A stretch of DNA of 64,000 nucleotides, taken from assembly GCF_049739465.1 (NCBI RefSeq), contig NZ_JBMHHY010000008.1, positions 62,001-126,000 of the forward strand. Direction: 5' to 3'. The first letter of the stretch is position 1. Each line of letters begins with the position of its first letter. The notes under the pieces are model-generated. The model was not told the origin of the DNA. It searched no databases and saw only the letters and a list, made by a program, of their open reading frames with translations. This document shows positions 25,325 through 32,294 of this stretch, piece after piece. Origin of the DNA: Embleya sp049739465. GTDB lineage: Bacteria > Actinomycetota > Actinomycetes > Streptomycetales > Streptomycetaceae. A program made the translations under genes and the position numbers.

Positions 25325-26899
25325 TCAGCCGGCGACCGTGGCCAGGTCGCGCGGGTGGGTGCGACAGTCGCGGCGCAGCCGGTGGAGGGTGAAGCGGTCG
25401 AAGAGCACCGGGGTCGGGACCGGGTTCGCCGGCGTCGCCGACGGTGTGTGGTAGTAGCTGACGGTGATCGTGGTCCGGCCGCCGATCAGGGTGCCCGGGT
25501 CGACGTCGAACACCGCGACGCCGTACGGGAATGCGGTATCCGGGTCGCGCACCGCCGACCAGGTGGCCTTCTCCTTCGCGTCCGGATCGGCCTTGTAGGT
25601 CAGCCGTTCGGTGCGCACGAACGCCTCCGGGACCCCGCTGCCGTCCGGGTCCGGCAGGTAGGTGTCGTCGTGCGAGGCGGTACCGCCGCCGCCGAGGATC
25701 AGATGCACGGTGCCCTTGGAGGTGTCGATGTCGCGGACCTCGTCGCTGACCACACTGGGCCGCAGCAGGTTGCCGGGGTCGGTGCCGCGTACGGCGTAGG
25801 TGCGTTCGTAGTCGTGGTCGTGCCCGCACAACACCAGGTCGACCTGGTGGCGGTCGAAGAGCGGCAGCAGTTGCTCCCGCAGACCCATGTCGCCGCCGTG
25901 ACTGCCGGCCGAGGACGACATCGCAAACTGGTGCATCGACGCGACGATCCAGTCCACCTCGTGCCCGGCCCGGGCGCGCGCCAACGTGCGCTCCAGCCAG
26001 CGCAGTTGGGCGCCCTCGCTGTAGCCGGAGATGTAGATCGACTGTCCCGTGGCCGGATCGAGGCTGGCGTCGTCCTCCACCGCGAGATCGTTGGCGTCGA
26101 CGGAGACGAACAACACCGAACCGACCTGGAAGCTGTACCAGTTGCCGCAGTAGTCGCGGGTGTGGTTGTCCGGCAGGTCGAACCGGGTGTGGTAGGAGGC
26201 GTAACCCAGTTCGCCGCCGCCCGCCTCGACCTCGTGGTTGCCCGGCGCGGGCATCCAGGGCCGATTTGCGGCCGAGACGGACATGTTGTTCATGAACGCG
26301 TTCCAGGCCTGCGGCTGGCTGTCGGCGTTGTTGTTGGCGTACGCGAGGTCGCCGTTGAGCAGGTGGAACAGCGGCGCGAACTGCTCGACGTGCCGGACGG
26401 CGGCGGCGCCGTGGATGTGCGACTTCTTGAACGCGCCGGAGCCGGTGCCCAGATCGCCGAAACTGGTGAACCGGAAGGCCCGGCGGCCCGGTTCGGGCGC
26501 GGTCCGGAAGGTGCCGCGCTGCGCCGTCGCGCCGTCGTGGGATACCTCGTAGACGTACGCGGTGTCGGGCCGCAGGCCGTGCAGGCGGACCCGGTGGGTG
26601 TACGTCTCGACCTTGTTCAGGCCGTCGACGTAGGTGCGGGTCTCGGCCCGATGCACCCGCCCGAATCCGTCCTTCGCGGTGCCCAGGCGCAGTTTCGGGC
26701 GCTGGACGGAGGTTGCGGTGGCCCAGGAGACGGTCATCTCCCGCGACGGTTCGTTGCCGTAGCTCAGGTGCACCTGTTCGGGTCCGCGCGTGTCCGCGAC
26801 GGCGGGCCGGCTCCACAGCAGGGTCGAGGCCGGGACCGCGGCCAGGGCCCCGGTGGCGGCCGTGGTGCGGAGAACGGTTCTGCGCGAGGGATGTGCCAC
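25325..26899 (-). CDS. Tat-exported purple acid phosphatase-like metallophosphoesterase
   Basis: A 524-residue secreted enzyme. The N-terminus has a twin-arginine signal, PSRRTVLRTTAATGALA, ending near VADTRG. A fibronectin/PAP N-terminal domain (about 40-140, HLSYGNEPSREMTVSWAT) precedes the catalytic domain with the dinuclear-metal ligands SFGDLG, LNGDLAYANN, PAPGNHEVEAG and LCGHDHDYERTY. It hydrolyses phosphomonoesters outside the cell. The GTG at 26899 follows AGGAGG by 5 nt; an upstream in-frame start at 26959 is less likely. The upstream region was inspected for a PHO box and none was seen by eye. Confidence 0.93.
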   Translation of the reverse strand: MAHPSRRTVLRTTAATGALAAVPASTLLWSRPAVADTRGPEQVHLSYGNEPSREMTVSWATATSVQRPKLRLGTAKDGFGRVHRAETRTYVDGLNKVETYTHRVRLHGLRPDTAYVYEVSHDGATAQRGTFRTAPEPGRRAFRFTSFGDLGTGSGAFKKSHIHGAAAVRHVEQFAPLFHLLNGDLAYANNNADSQPQAWNAFMNNMSVSAANRPWMPAPGNHEVEAGGGELGYASYHTRFDLPDNHTRDYCGNWYSFQVGSVLFVSVDANDLAVEDDASLDPATGQSIYISGYSEGAQLRWLERTLARARAGHEVDWIVASMHQFAMSSSAGSHGGDMGLREQLLPLFDRHQVDLVLCGHDHDYERTYAVRGTDPGNLLRPSVVSDEVRDIDTSKGTVHLILGGGGTASHDDTYLPDPDGSGVPEAFVRTERLTYKADPDAKEKATWSAVRDPDTAFPYGVAVFDVDPGTLIGGRTTITVSYYHTPSATPANPVPTPVLFDRFTLHRLRRDCRTHPRDLATVAG

Positions 26900-27031
26900 T
26901 GTTGCCTCCTGGGCCGTGGGAATCGCCCGAAGGGTCACAGCTGCGGGTGACGGCAGCACCGGCGGGGGAGGAACGCATCACGTCCGGAAGGGGAACGTCG
27001 GCCCCGGATGGGGTGTTTCGGGCAATTTCGG

Positions 27032-27045
27032 CGAACGGCCGTTCG
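27032..27045. promoter_or_regulatory. Perfect 14-bp palindrome CGAACGGCCGTTCG
   Basis: It lies in the divergent promoter region between the phosphatase (reverse) and the methyltransferase at 27135 (forward). The size and symmetry suit a dimeric repressor operator. Confidence 0.45.
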
Positions 27046-27062
27046 AGTAAAGGGCGTTCGCG

Positions 27063-27092
27063 GTCGATGGAAGTCGATGGAAGTCGATGGAA
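27063..27092. repeat. Three perfect direct copies of GTCGATGGAA
   Basis: Exact 10-bp units without spacers, ending 42 bp before the methyltransferase start. A 10-bp period would place repeated half-sites on one face of the helix, compatible with a regulator site. Confidence 0.65.
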
Positions 27093-27134
27093 AAGGGCTC
27101 GGCAGGCGTGGGACGGCGGGGGGAGAATGCACGG

Positions 27135-27908
27135 ATGACCATCGACCCGCGTGCCCTGTCGTTCGATACCGCCGCCGCCCAGTACGCGGCGAACCGTCCC
27201 TCCTACCCGCCCGCGCTCCTGGACGCCGTCGAGGAACTCGCGGGCCGCCCGCTTGCCGGCGCCCGGGTGGCCGACATCGGCGCGGGCACCGGCATCGCCA
27301 CCACGCTGCTGCGGGAGCGCGGCGCGGACGTGATCGCCGTCGAGCCGGGGCCCGGGATGGCGGCGGAGTTCCGGCGGGCGTTGCCGGACGTACCGCTCGT
27401 CCGGGGCGACGGCAACGCGTTGCCGCTGGCCGATGCGTCCCGGGACCTGATCACCTACGCCCAGTCCTGGCACTGGACGGACCCGGCCCGGTCCGTTCCG
27501 GAGGCGCTGCGGGTGTTGCGGCCGGACGGCGCGCTGGCCGTGTGGTGGAACACCGATGCCCAGGACGTGGCGTGGATCGTGGCCCAGAACGAGCGGGTCG
27601 CGGAGCACTGCGGCGTCGATCCGCCCACCTCGTCCCGCCCGGACGACGCCCGCGCCGCCGAACTCGCCGGCTTCGCGGGCCTGCGGGTCGGCCGCCGCCA
27701 GGTGCGCTGGAGCCGCACCGTCCCGCTGGACATCCACCTGGCCAACGTGAGCAGCCACTCGGCCTTCCTGGTCCTGGACCCGGCAAGCACCGAGGCGTTC
27801 GTGACCGAGGAACGCACCCGGCTGCGCGAACTCTTCCCGGACGAGAAGGTCGAGGAGACGTACGTCGTCGACTTGCTGGTGGCGCGGAAGGCAACGGCGC
27901 CCTCCTGA
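27135..27908 (+). CDS. Class I SAM-dependent methyltransferase (Methyltransf_11 type)
   Basis: A 257-residue protein. It opens with FDTAAAQYAANRPSYPPALL, common in this group. Motif I is VADIGAGTGIATTLLRERG, the following strand VIAVEPGPGM, and the post-II region ITYAQSWHWTDP. The substrate is unknown; relatives act on small metabolites. The ATG at 27135 was chosen because an earlier in-frame ATG lies within the repeat-bearing leader and a G-rich ribosome binding site precedes 27135. It has an unusually structured upstream region and stands alone. Confidence 0.88.
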   Translation: MTIDPRALSFDTAAAQYAANRPSYPPALLDAVEELAGRPLAGARVADIGAGTGIATTLLRERGADVIAVEPGPGMAAEFRRALPDVPLVRGDGNALPLADASRDLITYAQSWHWTDPARSVPEALRVLRPDGALAVWWNTDAQDVAWIVAQNERVAEHCGVDPPTSSRPDDARAAELAGFAGLRVGRRQVRWSRTVPLDIHLANVSSHSAFLVLDPASTEAFVTEERTRLRELFPDEKVEETYVVDLLVARKATAPS

Positions 27909-28105
27909 CCGCGCCGCGCGTACTCGACGCCCACCGCGGTTCCGGACACCTCGCCACCGGCGACGCCCCGCACCTCGCCCCCGGGCCACGACGGGAAACC
28001 GCGGCGCCGGGCGCGCTGCCCGCCGCGAAACGCGCCCTACCGTGCGCCGCCCGGAGCGGTGCACACTGGCGGGGGTAGGCAGGCGACCCGACCTCAAGGA
28101 GCGAT

Positions 28106-28393
28106 GTGGATACGCGGCCCGAGCACGTACTGCGCACCAGGATCGGAGGCAGGTTCGTCGACCTCCCCGGCACCCTCGACGGCATCCGCGCTTCGTTGCC
28201 CGAGGACCGGCGCGAGGAGTTCGACCGTGCCGTGGGATCGGTCCCCCTGACCGAGGTGCCTCTGGTCGCGGCCAGGTGGAGCCTGCCGCCCGAGGCCATT
28301 GCCGAGGACGACGCACTGGTTGCCCAACTCCGCGCAGGCGACCACTCGAGCTTCGTTGGCCTCCACGATCCCGGCGACGGGCGCCCCGGATGA
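28106..28393 (+). CDS. Probable antitoxin of a RelE/ParE-type module
   Basis: A 95-residue acidic protein starting at GTG, with AAGGAG 4 nt upstream. Its sequence (GGRFVDLPGTLDGIRASLPE, FDRAVGSVPLTEVPLVAARW) matches no antitoxin family that I recognise. The assignment rests on size, acidity and its 4-bp ATGA overlap with the downstream toxin-like gene, which is the classical antitoxin-toxin arrangement. In such modules the antitoxin neutralises the toxin and usually represses the operon. Confidence 0.65.
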   Translation: MDTRPEHVLRTRIGGRFVDLPGTLDGIRASLPEDRREEFDRAVGSVPLTEVPLVAARWSLPPEAIAEDDALVAQLRAGDHSSFVGLHDPGDGRPG

Positions 28394-28632
28394 CGTACAG
28401 GGTGCAGTACTCGGGGGAGGCACAGGCCAACGTCGATGCCTTGCCGGCTGACATACGCCGCCGGTTCGACGCCGACCTCGCACGACTCGCCGGCGACCCG
28501 TACGGCATGGGGTCGAAGGCGATCCGGGAACGCGACTACCGTCAGACGGTTCTGGGCGGCTGTATCACTGTGTACTACGTTGGCGCGACCGTCCGCGTGG
28601 TCTCCGTCGTACGCGTCCAGGGCCCGCCCTGA
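28390..28632 (+). CDS. RelE/ParE-family toxin-like protein
   Basis: An 80-residue protein: YRVQYSGEAQANVDALPADI as the first strand and helix, LARLAGDPYGMGSKAIRE in the middle, then RQTVLGGCITVYYVGATVRV and VVSVVRVQGPP as the terminal strands. This is the RelE/ParE fold and length. RelE members cleave ribosome-bound mRNA and ParE members inhibit gyrase; the sequence does not tell which. Its start overlaps the antitoxin stop. Confidence 0.78.
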   Translation: MTYRVQYSGEAQANVDALPADIRRRFDADLARLAGDPYGMGSKAIRERDYRQTVLGGCITVYYVGATVRVVSVVRVQGPP

Positions 28633-28691
28633 CCCGACCCGTCCACCCGGGCCGGGGTCGGCACGTCCCGGCCGACGACGGAGACCAACGC

Positions 28692-29126
28692 TCAGTCGAG
28701 GCAGAACTCGTTGCCCTCGATGTCCTGCATCACGAGGCACGACTCGTTGACGCCGTCGGCACGCAGTAGTTGCACGCGTACCGCGCCGAGTGCGACCAGT
28801 CGGGCGCCTTCGGCCTCGAGGGTGGCCAGGCGCTCTTCGCCCACGAGTCCGATGCCGGCCCGCACGTCGAGATGCACCCGATTCTTGACGACCTTGCCTT
28901 CGGGAACACGCTGGAAGAACAGTCGCGGGCCCACACCCGAGGGATCCACGCAGGCAAACGCCGCACCCTGATTCTCGGGCGGCAGCGTGCGGTCGAAATC
29001 GGCCCAGGTGGCAAACCCCTCCGGGGGCGGCGGTACGACGTAGCCCAAGACCTCGCACCAGAAGCGAGCGACGCGCTCGGGTTCCGCGCAGTCGAAGGTG
29101 ACTTGGACCTGCCTGATCGATGCCAT
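28692..29126 (-). CDS. VOC-family (glyoxalase-like domain) protein
   Basis: A 144-residue protein of the actinobacterial glyoxalase_6-type: VQVTFDCAEPERVARFWCEVLGY at the start, RLFFQRVPE and KVVKNRVHLDVRA in the middle, and VMQDIEGNEFCLD at the end. It is a single VOC domain expected to dimerise. No enzymatic role can be assigned. It is convergent with the toxin-antitoxin pair and divergent from the MFS gene. Confidence 0.87.
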   Translation of the reverse strand: MASIRQVQVTFDCAEPERVARFWCEVLGYVVPPPPEGFATWADFDRTLPPENQGAAFACVDPSGVGPRLFFQRVPEGKVVKNRVHLDVRAGIGLVGEERLATLEAEGARLVALGAVRVQLLRADGVNESCLVMQDIEGNEFCLD

Positions 29127-29307
29127 CGGATCACCCTAGCCGCGGGGTCCTCGTCGTCTCCACCGGCCCGCCCCTGCCGGGTCGTCCGCACCCTGATCCG
29201 CGCCCGGGCCGCGTCGCACGTCAAGAATCGGTCGGCTGTTTCGACCTGGGGGTGACAACCGGCTCGACCGGTGCGTGCAGCGCCCGGTGAACGTGGAAGG
29301 ACCGACG

Positions 29308-30490
29308 ATGAACGACGCGACCCCGGTGAGGGCCGGGCGGCGGGAGTGGATCGCGCTCGGGGTGCTCTCGCTCCCGACGCTGCTGGTCTCCATCGATGTG
29401 TACGTCCTGCTCCTGGCCCTTCCCCACCTGACGGCGGACCTGGGCGCGAGCAACATCGAGCAACTGTGGATCACCGACATCTACGGGTTCACCCTCGCCG
29501 GATTCCTGATCACGATGGGCAGGCTCGGCGATCGGATCGGCCGGCGGAAGTTGTTGCTGATCGGGGCCGCGGTGTTCGGCGCCACCTCCGTGGTCGCCGC
29601 GTACTCGACCAGCCCGGCGATGCTGATCGCCGCCCGCGCCGTGCTCGGTGTGGCCGGCGCGATTCTGGCGCCGTCGACCGTGTCGCTGATCCGTACCCTG
29701 TTCCCGGACCCCAAGCAGATGGGGCAGGCGATCGGGATCTGGGCGCTGTGCTTCTCGGCCGGCGCCGTGATCGGCCCGCTGGTCGGCGGCGCGATGTTGT
29801 CGCGGTTCTGGTGGGGTTCGGTCTTCCTGCTCGGGGTGCCGGCGATGTTGCTGCTGCTCGTGGTCGGCCCGCGCCTGCTGCCCGAGTACCGTGATCCGCA
29901 GGCCGGGAAGCTGGACCCGATCAGCGTGGTGTTGTCCCTCGCCGCCGTACTGCCGGCCATCTATGGGCTCAAGGAACTGACCAGGAACGGTTGGCAGCCG
30001 CTGCCGGTCGCCGGGGTGGTGATCGGGCTCGCCTTCGCCGTGCTCTTCGGGCGCCGGCAGCGGCGCCTGGAACACCCGCTCCTGGATCTGCGGTTGTTCG
30101 CCAACCGGTCCTTCGGCACGGCTCTCGGCGGCATGGTGTCCGGCACGCTGCTGATCGGCGCGATCATGCTGTTCATCACCCAGGACCTGGAACTGGTCGA
30201 GGATCTCTCGCCGTTCCGGGCCGGCCTGTGGATGTTGCCCGCCGTCTTGGCGAACGCGTTGTCGTTCGCGGTGTCGCCGATCCTGGCCCGCCGCTTTCGG
30301 CCGGCGTATGTGATCGGCGTCGGGTTGGCGATCTCGGTGTGTGGCCTGCTCGTGCTCACGCAGGTCGACACGACGTCCGGGCCGACCACCCTCGCGACCG
30401 GGTTCGCGCTGATCTTCCTCGGCTCCGGACCGCTCGTGACGCTGAGCATGGGACTGATCATGCTGACCGGTTCGGCCGCTGCCCGGTCGG
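29308..30490 (+). pseudogene. DHA2-type MFS drug exporter, C-terminally truncated
   Basis: From ATG 29308 (GGAAGGA 6 nt upstream) the protein follows the SmvA/QacA-like 14-helix family: LLVSIDVYVLLLALPHLTADL, the motif A loop MGRLGDRIGRRKLLL, and motif C-like CFSAGAVIGPLVGGAML. Similarity stops after about 390 residues near GSGPLVTLSMGLIML, where the last helices should follow. The frame then continues open without stop to 31422 through low-complexity sequence that overlaps the secreted protein gene in another frame. The last two to three helices are lost, so it is probably non-functional. Confidence 0.72.
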
Positions 30491-30613
30491 CTCGCCCACC
30501 CGGTGGGCCGACCGTTGCCGGTGCGACGGCGAAGCGCGGCGGCCCGGTCATCAAGTGTTCACTGCGCGGGTGTTCCGGACTCGGGGTGAGTGGTGGTGTT
30601 ATGCGAGAAGCCG

Positions 30614-30627
30614 TCCGGATATCCGGA
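30614..30627. promoter_or_regulatory. Perfect 14-bp palindrome TCCGGATATCCGGA
   Basis: It is centred about 30 bp before the ATG of the secreted HNH-like protein, in the expected promoter/leader position. It may be an operator or an mRNA hairpin just ahead of the ribosome binding site. Confidence 0.45.
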
Positions 30628-30649
30628 TGCCTACTCGTGGGAGATTCTC

Positions 30650-31210
30650 ATGCGTACAGTTCGCCGCGTCACCGCCACCACCTCCGCCCTGGCCCTCGTC
30701 TCCGCCGGATTCGTCTTGACCACCGGGACCTCCGCGCAGGCCACGAAGACCGTGAAGAGCACGAATATCGCGCTGACTTGCTCGCAGGCGTACCTGCCGC
30801 TGCCCGACCCCGGCTGCCAGCCCGGCGCGCTGAACAGCGACGTCACCCAGGACACCATCCAGGACACGATCTGCGTGCCCGGATACAGCTCGTCGATCCG
30901 GCCGCCCACCAGCTACACCAACGCCCTGAAGGTGAAGCAGATCGCCGAGTACGGCTACGACGACACCGACACTGCGGACTACGAGGAAGACCACCTGATC
31001 AACCTCAGCCTGGGTGGCAACCCCAGGAGCCCGCTGAACCTGTGGCCCGAACCGCGCTACGCGGTCGGCGGGAAGACGGCCGCCGACAAGGACACCGTCG
31101 AGTTCAAGCTCTACCGAGCGGTATGCGACGGCACCATCCAACTGGCCCCCGCCCAAAAGGCCATCGCCACCGACTGGACCACCGCCCTGGCCGCCGTCGG
31201 CATCGGCTGA
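30650..31210 (+). CDS. Secreted protein with HNH-like motif, putative extracellular nuclease
   Basis: A 186-residue precursor. Residues 1-31 are a Sec signal peptide ending TSAQA-T. The C-terminal half contains YEEDHLINLSLGGNP followed by SPLNLWPEPR, the spacing of an HNH/beta-beta-alpha-metal motif in which DH supplies the general base and the later Asn residues contribute to the metal site. GYDDTDTADYEEDH just before it is acidic. Two Cys pairs are present (TCSQ, DPGCQ, TICVP, RAVCDG). GGGAG lies 7 nt before ATG 30650. Nuclease activity is inferred from the motif; a non-catalytic relative is possible. Confidence 0.72.
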   Translation: MRTVRRVTATTSALALVSAGFVLTTGTSAQATKTVKSTNIALTCSQAYLPLPDPGCQPGALNSDVTQDTIQDTICVPGYSSSIRPPTSYTNALKVKQIAEYGYDDTDTADYEEDHLINLSLGGNPRSPLNLWPEPRYAVGGKTAADKDTVEFKLYRAVCDGTIQLAPAQKAIATDWTTALAAVGIG

Positions 31211-31231
31211 CCACGACGCTCGACACCGAAG

Positions 31232-31253
31232 GTCCTCGCTCAGGACCGAGGAC
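31232..31253. terminator. Hairpin after the secreted HNH-like gene
   Basis: 7-bp arms GTCCTCG and CGAGGAC with an 8-nt loop, 20 bp after the stop at 31210. The rest of the 31254-31532 gap shows no gene and probably holds the thioesterase promoter. Confidence 0.5.
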
Positions 31254-31532
31254 GACAAGCGCGCCCGCTTCGCGGACCGGGTACGGACGCCGGCGCCGGC
31301 GCTGGCGATCCGGGAGATGCGGGGCGGGCCCGCGCGGCCGATGTCCGTTGCTCCTCCGACGTGTATCGGGCCCGGGGGCCGAAATGCGTCGTGGTGCGCG
31401 TGCGAGCGTTCCGGGTCGATAAGCCTTGCGTCAAGGTTCCGAGCAGGCCGGAAGAAGCGGTTCTCCTCGTTGTTAGCCTCCGGACCGTCACCCCGATCCG
31501 ATCCGGGTCACGGTTTTCCGAAAGGCGCTTAC

Positions 31533-32294
31533 ATGTCCCTCTCCGCAGCCGAGTCGTGGTTCCGCCGGTACTCCGGCGGAAACCATCCCGCCCTGCGGCT
31601 GGTCTGCTTCCCCTACGCGGGCGGCGCGGCGTCGTTGTTTCGCGGGTGGGGCTCCCGGTTGCCCGACGGCGTCGAACTCCTGGCGGTCCAGTATCCGGGC
31701 CGCGAGGACCGCAGGCGTGAGCAGCCGATCGGCGAGATGGCCGAGTTGCTCGACCGGCTCGCCGACGCCTGGGCCGAACTTCCCGACGTGCCCTACGCGT
31801 TCTTCGGCCACAGCATGGGCGCCACGGTGGCGTACGAACTGGCCACCCGGCTCGAGCGAACCACCGGGCAGGGCCCGGTCCACCTCTTCGTCGGCGCCGC
31901 GCACGCGCCCGGCACCGGCACCGTACCGACCGACGCGCCGCCGGAGCGGCTGGCGGAGCACATCGACCGCTACTTCGGCGGCCTGCCCGCGCAGATCCGC
32001 GAAGACCAGGCGTGGGTGCGCCGGTTGACGCTCCTGTTGGCCGCGGACTTCGCGCTGTACCGCTCCCACCGTCCCCGGCCCGGAGCCCCGTGGCGGCTGG
32101 GCGCGGCGATCACCGGCTTCGCCGGGGACCGGGACCGGGCGGTGCCGGCGGAGCACATGGCGTCCTGGGCGGACCGCACTGCCGCAGGGTTCGACCTGCG
32201 CGTCGAGGCGGGAGCCCACCTCTTCATTCGTGACGGGTGGGCTCCCGTCGTGGACACCGTCAGCGCCGTGCTGCGCCCCCGGCTGCTGGGCTGA
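31533..32294 (+). CDS. Type II (editing) thioesterase of the NRPS-PKS cluster
   Basis: A 253-residue alpha/beta hydrolase of the GrsT/RifR type. It begins with ALRLVCFPYAGGAASLFRGW, carries the Ser nucleophile in FFGHSMGATVAYELA and a C-terminal catalytic His in GAHLFIRDG. Such enzymes remove misprimed or stalled acyl groups from carrier proteins. AAAGG lies 8 nt before the ATG. It is convergent with the NRPS-MFS gene and their coding ends overlap by 35 bp (32260-32294). Confidence 0.93.
   Translation: MSLSAAESWFRRYSGGNHPALRLVCFPYAGGAASLFRGWGSRLPDGVELLAVQYPGREDRRREQPIGEMAELLDRLADAWAELPDVPYAFFGHSMGATVAYELATRLERTTGQGPVHLFVGAAHAPGTGTVPTDAPPERLAEHIDRYFGGLPAQIREDQAWVRRLTLLLAADFALYRSHRPRPGAPWRLGAAITGFAGDRDRAVPAEHMASWADRTAAGFDLRVEAGAHLFIRDGWAPVVDTVSAVLRPRLLG

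Noticed and set aside
22365..28508. 2047-codon reverse frame spanning several genes
   Set aside because: Only the segment 24200-25211 reads as protein (SUKH); the rest is shadow of genes on both strands.
29127..31532. Transposon or insertion sequence at the MFS truncation
   Set aside because: No transposase fragment, terminal inverted repeats or target duplication were found by eye.
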